Positions 22,011 through 36,247 are shown, numbered from the stretch's first letter. The stretch: DNA of 43,669 bases from Hyphochytrium catenoides (GCA_900088475.1 FLMG01000801.1:1-43669), one strand, 5' to 3'. Notes: generated by a model not told the origin, from the sequence alone. Numbers and translations are program-made.

Positions 22011-24004
22011 ATGGAGAGGCCCTGCTTTATGACTGGAGGCACTCTTAGCACCAGCACCACGAGCGACAGTCTCCTATTTCGGCAAGCCAGACGTAGGAAA
22101 ACAACTCCTTCTAAGCAAAGTGTCAAAGCTAAGACCACTGAGAGTGAAGCCGAAAGTGAAGCCGATGTGGACCTGAGGAAAGAGGACTCTCGCTTAAGCC
22201 GTCTCCGCCATCCGAGAGTCCTGGAGCTTCTAGCTGGAGACGAGAAAAAGCATCAGCTGCAGAGGGCACAGCTACTCTACCACTATCAGCTGGTATGTAG
22301 AAGAATGCCTCCTACTGTTATGCGCCTTCTGACGCGTTGCCCTCGTCGTCACAGGACATGTCTAGATGGCGCGAGCGGTTACTCTCAGGCTTCTCTTTGC
22401 TGCTCGTTGGCATTGGCTCAAAGAAGGGGCTTACAAAGGTAAGAGTTGTGTGCAGGGGCGTGGTAGAATCCATAAATCGACACTCACTCCTTTTATGGCC
22501 TCCTGTGTTCTAGATATTCTTTGATGAGGTGCTAGCTGCCGATGCTGGTGACCAGCTCATTGTTCACGGGCATAATGCCGCTACTACTATTGAAGGCCTG
22601 CTATCTTATATCACGATTGAGTTCTTGCTGATTCGAAAGCAGTTTGCGAGCCCAAAGGATCAGGTCTCTCCAGCTTTCAAACTCCACTTACTCATAAATA
22701 ACCGCTACACCTCTACGCTCGACCTCGTCATTGATCTTCTGCCTCTCTTTAATGGCGAGACAATCCGTCCGTCATTTGCTTCCCAGCTCACATCTATGCC
22801 AAATCATTGACCCTCTATAGAGCCGGTATATCGCATCGCAGTATAGCAACAGCAAGAACAGGCGTCTTTTTCTTCTTATTTATAACATCGAGGCTCCAGC
22901 ATTACGGGAGCACCAGGAAGTGCTTAGGTGAGTTCATTGCCTACATATCAAAAGCTACCTTGATTGTTTCTCTGTATCTAACTTCCTAGCGTGACTTCAG
23001 CGTATTAGCGGCGGCCGATCGCATCCACCTTGTATCTACTGTCGATCACGTCAATACGGTTCTTCTCTGGGACAAGAGGCTAGTTAGCCTCTTCAACTGG
23101 GTACGTCAAAGTGACTATGGCTCTGCTTTAAATTGGCCTTTAGTATAAGCTCTTCACACCAATGAACCGACCTCTAAGTTATCGCAAGTGTTCCTTGCGA
23201 GTCGCCTCTCTCTCATTCTCTGCAGGATGCCCACTAGTGCCTCTGCCATCTATCGTGCTCTCGCTTCCCATAGTAATCTGCTGCTTGTGCGCCAAACCCT
23301 GGTAATTTTAACGATAGGCCGAAATTGAGGTTCATACCTTTTCGCCCTACCTCGATGGCGAAGTGACCTACGAGCTACCAGTCTCTGAGAGCCGTGGTCA
23401 GGTGACTGCCCGTGGGCTGAGTTTCATTCTCAGGTCATTGACACCCAGGCATCGAGAGATTCTATTTATTTTGGCCAAGCAGCAGCTCAGCAGTTCGTCC
23501 GGGACAGGTAGGTGGCTTGGAGCATCAAGACTGTGCTTATGTGACAGATTACCCTTTTCCTTATGGTCATTAATTTTCAAAGCTTTTGTCAGCGATCTCA
23601 TTTCCCTTGTTGCTAAGTCCTAAAATTCTCATCCAGGGAAGCAGGTTTGCAACCAGCTATTAGTTGTTATCCCCTTTCTTCTATAAGCTATTGTCTGGTC
23701 ATGCTTATCATCCCTCCCCTTAGGCATGGAATTCTGCGAGCTGCTGCAGCACTGTCAAGAAAATTTTATTGTACAGAATGATAGAGCACTCAGGACACAT
23801 CTTGTTGAGCTTAAGGTTAGAGCATTCGTAGTGTCCTGCACAATATGAGCTAAATTGTTTGTCGTGCTCTTTCGATAGGATCATCGACTAATCTCGGTGA
23901 AGCGCAGCAGAGATGGCTCTATGCAGGAAGTGCTTCATATGCCACTCTCCGCAGACACTCTTCGTCGGGAAATTGTAGACAAGCTTCGAGAAGAGTTTGC
24001 CTAG
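22011..24004 (+). CDS. ORC2: Origin recognition complex subunit 2
   Basis: Subunit of the origin recognition complex, which loads the MCM helicase at replication origins in the nucleus. Exons: 22011-22292, 22355-22438, 22514-22663, 22842-22927, 23001-23100, 23318-23507, 23724-23815, 23879-24004; 369 aa from the ATG at 22011. Family landmarks in order: GFSLLLVGIGSKKGL (the degenerate P-loop of ORC2), LFLLIYNIEAPALR, HLVSTVDHVNTVLLWD, VHTFSPY, FILRSLTPRHREILFILAK, and a C-terminal winged-helix region ending DKLRREEF-like (VDKLREEFA). The protein is shorter than animal ORC2 (about 580 aa) mainly because the disordered N-terminus is short. A strong acceptor (TATCCCGCAG, ending 21968) lies just upstream and the frame is open from there. 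So the true N-terminus may come from an upstream exon, possibly of the PHD gene. Other candidate starts are the in-frame ATG at 21900 or that at 22011. Confidence 0.93.
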
Positions 24005-24275
24005 CCATATGAAGGCCTAACCATAAAGCCTTCCGTGGCCCCTCCCCCTCTCTTTCATGCTCCTCTTCCCTTCTTGTATAACCCTTTCCCCGGCCCGGTT
24101 CTTCATTATACACGGACCTGCATAGCAAAACTTTTTGGCGGTATCTATGTCCAGAAAATGACATCCTTTGGCCCCAGTGGAATGTATCAAGCTTCCTGAG
24201 AACTCTTTACCCAATAAATATGAAGATCAGCCCAAATCGCCGCCTTATCTTCCGTGGATTAGCCGTCATCAGCAG
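24005..24275. other. Convergent 3' region between ORC2 and DUS2
   Basis: The 271-nt gap holds an AATAAA at 24213-24218 on the plus strand. The minus-strand ORFs 23919-24164 and 24017-24214 overlap the ORC2 end in other frames and look spurious. Confidence 0.5.
24213..24218 (+). terminator. Possible polyadenylation signal of ORC2
   Basis: AATAAA about 210 nt after the ORC2 stop codon, before the 3' end of the convergent DUS2 gene. Confidence 0.35.
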
Positions 24276-27207
<2,932 letters not shown>

Positions 27208-27316
27208 CGTCTGATTAACGGGTAGTGAAGGCCGATATGCTCAGACGGAGTGAGGGTGCCAACTAAACGCTGATAATGCTGGCCGGAAGAAGCACTAGCC
27301 AGCAACTATTGCTGAT

Positions 27317-27790
27317 ATGATAGGATGGTGTCCGCTGAGGACAGCGCCGCCGTTATCAGTAGGGCTACTAGGGCTACTCTACCACGGAAGCCTGGCCCTT
27401 ATGCGCAGCTCTTCTTATCTTCGCCGCCGCTCGTGCTCATCCAGCGGAGGGCTAAGCCCAGGCGGTCCCGAGGTCCAGAAGAGCGCGGTGAGGATGACGA
27501 TTGGTGAAGCGATTCTGATGACCATCCTCCTCTCCCGTGCTTTCTCACTCGCAGCCTGTGCGTACCCGTAGTATCCATATGTTTGCTGATGGAACCCTCT
27601 GCATATATACACCTCTACAATTTTTCCGTTTGTTTACTAACCGTTTGCGGCTTCTCGCGTCATCGCCTACTGTACATCCCCCTCTCTCCTCAGCACTTCA
27701 TCAGTGGTCTTTTCTACGCATTGCAGTGCCAGGAGCACAACGAAGATCTAATCTTTGGCGGTACAGGAGGAGAACTAATGATAAGCTGAA
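27317..27790 (+). other. Unresolved ORFs between DUS2 and RidA; possible small split gene
   Basis: Several plus-strand frames are open. One runs 27317-27571 and ends in a hydrophobic stretch (AILMTILLSRAF). One runs 27325-27507 with a GTGAGG donor near 27489. A third is open from about 27570 to 27789 (ending GGTGGELMIS), with acceptor-like TCCTCAG and TTGCAG sites. They could be exons of one small membrane or mitochondrial protein divergently transcribed from DUS2. I could not make one model better than the others and recognise no family. A minus ORF at 27415-27612 overlaps. Confidence 0.3.
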
Positions 27791-28089
27791 CTGCCGCAAA
27801 GGTGGGAACCCAAGAGGAGCTGTGAGTCGCTTCTCGCAAGAAAGTGTGCAAGAGGGCTCTTGGGTTATTTTGTAAGAATAGCTCGCTGATGCCCCATGAC
27901 GACCCTACCTTTGCTCTCCATCTCAGTTCAAGGTGTTGCATGACCATGTCAATCACGTTCTCCTTCGACCAGGATGAAGCCTGAGCCTTTCCATCGGCCT
28001 TTCCCCTATCTTTAGTGCCGTACCTTCTACAGCCTACTGCTGGACGGAACGATGGCAGACGGTGAAGCAAAAGGTAGAGTCTGCAACCG

Positions 28090-28566
28090 TCAATTGCCAA
28101 ACTCTACGACTGCATCAATCTCCACAGCAACGCCACGAGGAAGGGCGCTAACTCCTAGTGCGCAACGCGCATGGCTACCAACCTCCGGACCAAAGACTTT
28201 AAGCATTAAATCCGATGCGCCATCTATCACCTCAGGGTGCTCCGTAAACTCAGGCGTGCACTGGACAAAGCCTTGCAGTTTGATAACTCGTGTCACTCTG
28301 TCCAAATCTCCTAGCGCCGCTTTCATTTGAGAGATTAGGTTGATAGCACAGAGACGTGCAGCCTCCCTCCCTTGTTCCACTGTTGCGTTCGCTCCAAGCC
28401 TGCGCTTAACATCCTCCTCTATTCGTCCACCCTTCAATGGAATCTGGCCCGAGATGTAAAGGGTGTTTCCACTGATGACAAAAGGAGCATATTTAGCAAC
28501 AGCAGTGGGTGCTGGTGGAATGGAGAGACCCAGATCCTTGATTCGCTTGTCAACAACTCCTAGCAT
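28090..28566 (-). CDS. RidA (YjgF/YER057c/UK114) family protein
   Basis: Single-exon gene of 158 aa. Typical RidA members hydrolyse reactive enamine/imine intermediates released by PLP enzymes such as threonine dehydratase. Visible landmarks are PFVISGNTLYISGQIP near the N-terminus, a helix with AINLISQMKAALGDLDRV, and the C-terminal ARCALGVSALPRGVAVEIDAV. That last stretch includes the conserved Arg and the Glu of the active-site region. The length of about 155 aa and the long insert before the C-terminal motif resemble the longer subgroup rather than the 128-aa archetype, so the substrate may differ. No transit peptide is evident. The gene is divergent from eIF4E with 330 nt between starts. 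Confidence 0.92.
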   Translation of the reverse strand: MLGVVDKRIKDLGLSIPPAPTAVAKYAPFVISGNTLYISGQIPLKGGRIEEDVKRRLGANATVEQGREAARLCAINLISQMKAALGDLDRVTRVIKLQGFVQCTPEFTEHPEVIDGASDLMLKVFGPEVGSHARCALGVSALPRGVAVEIDAVVEFGN

Positions 28567-28896
28567 CGTTCCTATCTGATAAGGAGCTACGCAACCAGGG
28601 ACTTGGACAAGACTAGAAGAGCCGAGACCTAGTGTTACAGGACCGGAGTTGGGTTGGTTGGGACTAACTCAAAGGCAGGCTTGAAGCGGTTGGCCCTCCT
28701 GCAGAGCTGCTTGGGTCTTGCGCGCTGGAGTATGGAGCTCGCGTCTAAACAGCACGGCTCATACCAGACTCACTCGCTTGGCTCCGAGAAAATTGCTGCC
28801 TCTCGGGACTGTTAGTCCTCCAATTCTCCTGGCCGTCTCCTCAAAGGCTAATCGCTCATCCTCTCTGACTGACTTCCCATCATCGGAAGATTTCTT
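28567..28896. promoter_or_regulatory. Divergent intergenic region between RidA and eIF4E
   Basis: 330 nt between opposite start codons, so it should hold both promoters. A plus ORF (28718-28945) overlaps the eIF4E first exon in another frame. No clear core promoter element is visible. Confidence 0.4.
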
Positions 28897-31398
28897 ATGC
28901 AACTCAGATCCTTTGGCACTGCTGCTCACTCAGAAAGATCTGTAAGATCATATTTAAAGGCTTGCTTTCTCATACATAGAGCGATTCACCCGCCTGCATA
29001 TCAAGCATCCAGGGCCTAGGATCCGCCAATATAAGTTATAAGCACTACCTATGTTCTAAATACTCTCACATCTAAAAACATCCCCCAGGAGAATATTGAT
29101 CCCAAGCATGCCGTTACCGCCTTTATGAAGGTCGATCAAGGTGAGAGGAGACCAGAAACTGAGTTGCACTCTCTGTGATTTTAGAGACTTGAAGGTCGGA
29201 GTGCGACCGGACATCAGAACTAAAGCAGCACTGCGCTTGGCACGATAGATCTCACGCAGGAGTGGGCAGAAGCATATACGATAGATTAACAGAGAGGCCG
29301 TCCATCAGGCTCACAGTGCCGTGGCTACAACGCACTTAAGGCTAGAGAAGTGGTTCTGAGTAACGAGAAAGGAAGTCACATCTTCAGCCCCGCCCGTGGA
29401 ATCTGCAAGTGACTTCCGAGTTGAACGAGGGAAGATAGACTGTCGCGAGAAGATAAACTCTTAGCTGAGAAGAAGACGAAAAAGTTCAAGAATATCTCCA
29501 GAAAGGATCAGACTTACCTATAATGAGCTTCTACGGGTACGTAGCGCCGCATTCGGCCACTCACGTTGTCCTTTCCATCTGCCGTATCCTTATGTTCCTC
29601 TTTCTCTGATGGTTGTTTCTCGTCTAAGCTCAGTATTTCTGTCTGATTGCAGTGTCCATAAAGATGAGCCAGCGGACAATTATTCGGAGCCCCCGCAGAC
29701 ACCTAATGATACATTGGCTGGCGAAGTGCAAGAGGAGGGCACGGCCAAGGAGAAAGTGAGCGAAACCTTGATCTTCAGTGAGGGGATTCCCCTTTCAGAG
29801 ACAATAGAAGGACAGACTCCCATACAGAATCGATGGTGCTTCTGGTACACAAAGAAGTCTAACAAATATGTAAGTCTTTTCTTGAGAATGACCTCACCAG
29901 GGAGAAAGGAAAAGCAGATGAATATCATAAAGGAAAGGAATGGAGAGAAAACGACAAGTAGTGACGGGAGCGGTTGTTGGACGCGGTGGTCTGTCTAAGT
30001 CAACCCGCTCTAAGGTGGCATGGAGGCGTGTGTGTGAACGATCGGAATAACCTTGAGCACTTATGTCGAGGTAGTCTAACTCTGAAGTGACTTGAGGCGA
30101 AAGAAAGGTCAATGGTTCTTGGATATCACTCTGACGTGACTCTGGCTCACTGTGTAGGAATCCTACGAACAAAACATCAAGCCCATTCAGAGCTTTGGCA
30201 CTGTGGAGGGCTTCTGGCAGGTCTATAACCACATGGCGAGGCCCGCTGACCTGCCTACTGCAGTTGACTTGAACCTGTTTAAGGAAGGAACTAAGCCCAT
30301 GTGGGAGGTAGGCAACCATTCATCTCTATTCTCTTACTCATTAAGATCTTGCGGTGGTTCGTGTCTGTTACCTACGTAATCGGCTTCTTCTCCAGGATGT
30401 GAATAACAAGCGAGGGGGTAAGTGGGTGGTAAGGCTGAAGAAAGGTTTAGCTTCACGGTACTGGGAAGAGTTGGTGAGTACTCTTAGCTCTTTGGCCTCT
30501 TCATCGACTTGAATATGCTTACATGTCCTCTGGCACCTTATTAATTGCCTCGGCAGCTACTGGCTATGGTCGGAGAGCAGTTTGATGTAGGGAATGAGAT
30601 CTGTGGAGCTGTCATTTCTATCAGGTATCATACTAGAGAAAGGACCCTTCCTTAATGAAAAGGCTGACAGTGGAGAATGATTTAATGCGGCTGAGCGCGC
30701 TATACAATTGTTGTCACCAACGATTTTATGGATGGAGCCCCGCAGTCCGTCCATCGAATCAACTTAAGGCCTAATTCCTAGCTCATCGCAGCCCCGAAGG
30801 ACGAGTCTTGCCCTTGGTTTCTATTATTTGGACCTAACCCCTACGTTTTCAATGAAGGTTCAGCGAAGATATGCTAGCGATATGGAACCGAAATGCTGAC
30901 AACCAAGAGGCGCTAATCAAGATTAGGTAGGAAGGCATGCCAGACGAAGGGCGTTCAAAGGAGCTGACGGTTCTCGTAATGCCCAGAGACCAGCTAAGAA
31001 GAGTCTGCAAGTTTCCTCACTGGGTGAACATGGAGTACAAGCGGCACGATCAGTCTATGGGAGGAGGACCTCCTGTGCCTCCATCATCCTCTTCGAACTC
31101 TCTACCTACCGATGGCTCTAATTCTACCTCGCAGAGTGCCACGTACAGCAGAGTAGGAAGCAGTACCTTTTCTAGGCCCTTGAACCGCACTCGCGGTTCT
31201 TTTACCTCTAGAGATAGAGATGAAAGAGGAGGTGTTGGAGGGTTAGGTGACCTTCACCGGTCACGAGGAGAGCACCAAGAGGGAGGAGAGCGCTCCATGG
31301 AGAGGAAGTCCAGTCCTCTTCGCCCAATGGGTTCTTCTGAGCGATTGGGAAGTGATAGAGGACCGTGGAGCAGAGGGAGCAAGTGGGGAGACCGGTAG
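28897..31398 (+). CDS. Class II eIF4E (4EHP/eIF4E2-like) cap-binding protein with extended tails
   Basis: Binds the mRNA 5' cap; class II members usually repress rather than start translation. Exons: 28897-28941, 29089-29140, 29634-29869, 30158-30307, 30396-30473, 30557-30624, 30858-30926, 30987-31398; 369 aa. An in-frame TGA precedes the ATG. The core runs from RWCFWYTKK (100) through SYEQNIKPIQSFGTVEGFW, MARPADL, GTKPMWEDVNNKRGGKW, KKGLASRYWEE, ICGAVISIRF and DQLRRVCKFP. It matches human 4EHP closely. The first cap-stacking aromatic is Tyr114 (Trp in canonical eIF4E), the second Trp160. An N-terminal extension of about 95 residues is acidic. The C-terminal tail of about 105 residues is Ser/Arg/Gly-rich, unlike the 245-aa human protein. 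The first two small exons are inferred from phase and splice signals. Confidence 0.93.
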
Positions 31399-31481
31399 AT
31401 GGGAGGTAGCCTGTAGAATGTGACACTCTCAAAGAACAGACGGGATTGTGGTAGCCATATGATCGGGTACTCTGTCATCTA

Positions 31482-31487
31482 AATAAA
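31482..31487 (+). terminator. Likely polyadenylation signal of eIF4E
   Basis: AATAAA 84 nt after the eIF4E stop codon, in CTAAATAAAG context. Confidence 0.5.
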
Positions 31488-31667
31488 GAGTTCCAAGTGA
31501 ATGTGCCACCAAAGTCGGCTACCGATTGTACGGCCTGGACGGTACCTATCTGTAGCTTCAGCTTTTCTTTAGAAGGAAGCAAGGTTGGAAGGATGAAGAG
31601 CATTTATTGTGATCATTCCTGGGATTAGCATGGCGTGAAAGGCTGAAGATGGTTGAAGTACTCCAGT

Positions 31668-31673
31668 TTTATT
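31668..31673 (-). terminator. Likely polyadenylation signal of STI1
   Basis: AATAAA on the minus strand, 44 nt after the STI1 stop; a second copy lies at 31603-31608. Confidence 0.45.
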
Positions 31674-31716
31674 TTTTGCTAGGAGGATTGACCGCTGTCT
31701 CCGGCAATTTGCGGAA

Positions 31717-34700
31717 TTATCTGGGGCCGCCACCGACTTGTAACACCCCTGCAGCGATAAGCTTGTTGATCTTCGCCATCATGCCAGCATTTTGCAGGTG
31801 CTGCGCACGAAGTGGAAAAGTCGAAGGTCAGGTTATGCCATCCAGAGCGGCATAAGAATAAAATGGAGCAAGGAGAGGCTTAGGTGAACAAATGAGGAAG
31901 AGGATGATGACGCAAAGTGCCCTATAGACTGGACACGATAGAGCACGAAATGCAGTAGCACTCATTAAGTAGTTAAAAATGAAGGGGCTGACTCGACAGG
32001 AAAGATTGATGTCGACTGGGACGCTACGGCAGCTTATGTCTTTGCAAAGGGACTCATTCCAGAATGCCTTGGCCCGCGGAAAGGGAAGCTCAAAAGGAAA
32101 GGTGCACAAGTGGGAAAAACGAGACCAGAAAATAGGACAGGACAAGAAAATCAAACACTGCAGCAAAATGAGGATGGCTTTGGGGGAAGGATGCCGAAGT
32201 ACCTTTCGTGCGGCTACAGGGTCGCTCTGCATGTCATTCAGCACCTGCTGTACGACAGGATCCCTAAGGATGGCTTGGATCTCGGGGTCAGCCAGAGCGT
32301 GCGCAGCCCTCTCCTGATCAACTTCCCCAGATGTTGCTGCCTCATTAATCTTCTGCAAGGTCCGCTGCAGCCCATCCTTGCACTCTGCGTTCTCCGGATC
32401 AATTTCAAGGCCTTTTTGATAAGTTTCTATGGCCCTGTGATACTCCTGCCGAACGAGACAGCATAGAACAGTCGATCAGTTACGTAAAGAAAGCCGTAGA
32501 GACCGCCGACGAAGTAACAGCCAGTGTTGTGGGAATATGTCACAGCTGTCCCGTGTCACAGACCCGATTGCGAAGGAGAGACTCATCTTACAGAAAGGTC
32601 GCTACTCCAAAGAAGGTAACAAAGCGGCCGCCTAAGCGGGCACACACGTAGCTCACATCACCTTCAGGAAGAACTGGATGGCGCCAAGCCTAGAGTAGGC
32701 CTTGACATACTTCGGGTCTATGCTAAGGGCTTTCTCACAATCAGCTTTCGCCTCCATGAAGCTAGTGGAAAGGAACACCGAGCGTTAAAAAGGTAAACCC
32801 AGGGCAAGGCAGGAAGAGGACAACAGCTGATAGAAACCGCGAAAGGTGCTGGTATCCCTTCTTCTTAGGCTAGAGCTACCAGACAGCCAAAGAAATGTGA
32901 TGCAGCTTCCGCGTACAGATGTAGCGGGCCAGAGACGTTTCAAGGAATCCTAGACAAAATCAATTTACTCACCTTGTCAGCTTAGTATAAGCCGCAGCTC
33001 TGTTGGCATAGTAGACAGGGTTCTCGGGGTCTCTCTTAATGGCGTCGGAGTACTCTCTGACCGCCCCAGGGAAATCCCCCTTCTTAAAGCACTCATTTCC
33101 CCTTTCCTTTGCCTCTTGTCCCTTCTCTACATCAAGATATGCCCTTTGGTCTGCTTCTTTCTTCAGCTGAATCGTCTTCTTTAGTCTCTTGTCTACTTCT
33201 TGAGTCCTGTTCTCCATCTGAGCGTTCTCGTACGCCTCAATCGCCTGCTCCAGATATGCATCGCCTTTCTTAACGTAGGCGTTCCCTATCCTGACATAAG
33301 CCTGTAGTAAAAATATCAGCCATTGATCACGGACGAAGGAGGGGCTGGCCAGCCACTCCTGGTGTTTGAAAATGACTGAGCTAGTGAATCACGACGAGTT
33401 TGAAGAGCTACCTCGCGGGTTGTTTTAGAGAAAGTAGCTGTGTTGGCATCGAACGAGTACAGAGCTGTACCGCACACACAGACAGACGCAGCAAAACCTA
33501 GTGTACCACCCAAATACACGCAGAAAAAGAATAAAGATAGAACAAGCTTCTGAACTGCATAAAGCACAGAGCTCATAAGATGCCGGTCGCCCGTACCTTG
33601 GCAACAAGGGCATAGTCTGCCCTATTGTCTCTCCCGACTACTATAGCTTTCCTATAATGAGAGAGTTAAAACCTAGGCATGGCGAATGTCAACGACCTGC
33701 ACTGCTAGATAGTCGACTCACTTGCAGTCTTCAATGCATTCATCCAGCTTGCCCTGCTCAAGATATACTGCGGCGCGATTCGAGAGGTAGGACATGTTCT
33801 TCGGGTCTAGCTCGATTGCCTTATTGTAGAACTCAATGGCCTGAGGAGAAGCGCGTCAAAAGAAGCCGACAAGGCTAATAAGGCACGCCAGTCTCCTTAA
33901 AAGATCCTCTGCCCACCGACTCTTCATCCTACAGCCGCCGCCACAGCCATTCCTCCTCGATCTTTCATTTGTCGGTAAGCACGATCACGTGATGCCTGAC
34001 TATATTGCTCAGCATTCACCGAAGGGACTTCTCACCTGGTCGAACTCCTTCTTCTTATAGTGTTCATTGCCCTTCTGTTTCATTGCTTCTGCTTCGTTCC
34101 TGTCGGCATGCAAGGAGATCCCAGAGAGAATTTATGACGTAAGAATGATGGCGGGCAGGGTTTAGTAGAGCTGTAAGCTTCACGAACCGTCGAGCTCTCT
34201 CTTCTTTCTCTTCCTCTGTAAGATTTTCCTCTGCAGGTGGAGGTGGCGGAGGAGGAGTCGATTTTGTTTCTGGTGTGGACTTTGGAGGAGAGGGCATGCT
34301 GGTGCCTGCCGCGTCTGCCATAGGAGTATCGTCTTCCCCTTCCTCTCCAGGGGTCTTCACGTTCAGGCCCATAATGACACCGAGCGCCTGTAGTGGCACG
34401 CGCGTGTAAGCAATAAAGCAAAACGAACTCAGATGGAGCTGATCCTAAAAGTCTTTGCTTGAGAATAAGGGGAACAAAGGAGGGGAAAGCCAGAGCAACT
34501 GAAGAACAGAGCCAAAAGTCGTCAAAACAGGAGATATGATTGGTCCTATCTAAAAATATGCCAAAAGAGCTTTGCACATTATGAAGTTCGTAGGTAGCCG
34601 CACCTCTACAATCCTCGGATCGTTGAAGTGCTGGGAAAGAGAGCTTGGATTCTGCTGGATCTGTTGCAACTTCTGTAGGAAGGCAGGATCGTTGAGATAC

Positions 34701-35364
34701 GCTTTTGTCTTCGGGTTGAGTGCCAGTCGAGCCCACATCTCTGGCCCAAAGGCAGCTGCAAAGGGGTCGCTCCCAGCACCCTCCGCAGAAGCTTGTGCTG
34801 CTCGAACTTCTTCAAGACCACTCTGGAGAGCAGCGTTATTTGGTTCTACCCGCAGGCCGTCCTCATAAGCTTGCTTGGCCTCATCATAACGCCTGAGAGC
34901 ATGCAGTGCTGCTCCCTTGCGCCCATAGCCCTTCGCCCATGAAGGAGCAACCTTGATGCAGCTCTCTGCGTCCTCCAGAGCTTTGCCAGCGTCATTGTTC
35001 GAGAGATATGCGGCTGAGCGGTTGCTATAGAAAACGTGATTCGATTCTAGCTCAATGGCCTATGTCAAACAAAAGTAGGAATGAGGGTGGTGGCAGCCAG
35101 ATGCACAGTATTAGCCACTGCTATTGTCCAGCAAAATGTACGCTTGCTATTCTTGAAAGTAAAGGGCAGTGATGAACTGAAGCCCCACCTTAGTATAGCA
35201 CTTGATGGCTTCATCAAAGGAGCCAGACGATAGAGCAGCATTGCCCTTTGTTTTCCACTCTGCAGCCTGCAAGTCAAAGGTTGTTACCACGGTACCACGT
35301 TGACTATTCGGGTGACATTCCAGGCAAAAAAGACTGCTCCTTTCCCCCTCACCTCGGCTGACAT
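31717..35364 (-). CDS. STI1: HOP/STI1, Hsp70-Hsp90 organising co-chaperone
   Basis: Cytosolic adaptor that passes clients from Hsp70 to Hsp90. Eleven minus-strand exons: 35353-35364, 35189-35266, 34604-35059, 34188-34387, 34036-34099, 33722-33840, 33597-33651, 32973-33301, 32662-32761, 32203-32445, 31717-31800; 579 aa (human HOP 543). The first exon codes only MSAE. TPR1 starts AAEWKTKGNAALSSGSFDEA and covers the first about 115 residues. DP1/STI1 lies at about 134-193 (WARLALNPKTKAYLNDPAFL). An acidic linker follows with a run of eight prolines near 235. TPR2A (MKQKGNEHYKKKEFDQAIEF) and TPR2B (AKERGNECFKKGDFPGAV) carry the Lys/Asn clamp residues for EEVD tails. DP2 is at the C-terminus (ADPEIQAILRDPVVQQVL, MMAKINKLIAAGVLQ). 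All domains of the canonical protein are present in the usual order. Confidence 0.97.
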
Positions 35365-36247
35365 CTTGCTTTAACCTGGCGTAAGCCTTCAAATCACGCC
35401 TGCTCTCTCTTAGCCTTCTAAGCCCGCCTCTGGTCTTCACTATCTCACTCTGGGTTGTGATGACCACGACGCGCGCAGTTGCGATGCTACTGCCAGAGAG
35501 CTTCTTCCTGCTAATCTGTGAGCTTATCGGCTTCGTTCGGTCTCTGGCCGTGCTCTTTCTCTTCTCTCTCTCAGAACCTCAGCCATGAAGCTTCGGAACC
35601 AGGATCTCCAGGCCAATTACCAAGAAGGAGGCGGATGGGAGAATGCTTCACTTGAAAGTATTTTGGAAGCAATTGAAATCATGGAAAGGCTGTGTCCACA
35701 AGCGTTCTAGCATTGAGAGTTTCGTACTTTTCAAACTACAACTTTGCTTCAGAACATTCGAGTTCCTTTCTAGAAACCTGAGGACTTTGGAAGGAGGGTG
35801 GGTATGTACCAATCCGCTATCAGTCTACCAAGCTCGTTCAGATTGGCCATAGGTTAGCTTAAAAGCAAGTAATTCCGAATCTACTCAAGCTCCAACAAAG
35901 GTTCGTCTGGGTTTGGAAGAGATCCATCAGAATCTCTCAGCGTGTGACCGAAGCGACACGGCCGTCAGCGCGCCGATACCACGGTCCGCCCAGGGATGCT
36001 CCAGGCACAGAACACGCCGTGGCTGCTGTGGAGGTGTCCATAATGCATGACAATGGCAAGCTTTGAACTTTATTATCAGAGCTCCAACACAGAGTTGTCC
36101 AATGGCTGTGGTGAGCACCTAATTAGTGCCAGAGAGGTACCTGTGAAAGCATATAAGAGTGACGCCTGGCGAAAGCAGCAACCTAGGGTCTAAGTGTGAG
36201 GGAAGAGGAAGGTTAGGTCTATCATATAGCCTACCCTGAATACCGTT
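35365..36247. promoter_or_regulatory. STI1 upstream region; also 3' region of the GT31 gene
   Basis: 883 nt without a supported gene. On the minus strand it lies upstream of STI1 and downstream of GT31, whose possible AATAAA is at 36067-36072. ORFs at 35643-35852 (+) and 35927-36118 (-) show no family features. Heat-shock-element-like sites are listed separately. Confidence 0.5.
35587..35775 (-). promoter_or_regulatory. Heat-shock-element-like sites upstream of STI1
   Basis: Inverted GAA/TTC pairs with the 2-nt spacing of HSF sites occur at 35587-35594 (GAAGCTTC), 35752-35759 (GAACATTC) and 35768-35775 (TTCTAGAA). They are about 223 to 411 nt upstream of the STI1 start codon. STI1 is a heat-inducible HSF target in yeast, so this is a reasonable candidate control region. 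The sites are not a perfect continuous array. Confidence 0.45.

Larger units (their letters stand above)
31399..31716. other. Convergent 3' region between eIF4E and STI1
   Basis: A 318-nt gap. AATAAA at 31482-31487 (+) fits eIF4E and TTTATT at 31668-31673 (AATAAA on the minus strand) fits STI1. Short ORFs here look spurious. Confidence 0.6.

Noticed and set aside
30927-30986. In-frame TAG within the eIF4E reading frame, suggesting a pseudogene or stop read-through.
   Set aside because: A 60-nt GT-AG intron removes the stop and restores the family sequence IKIRDQLRRV, so the gene is intact.
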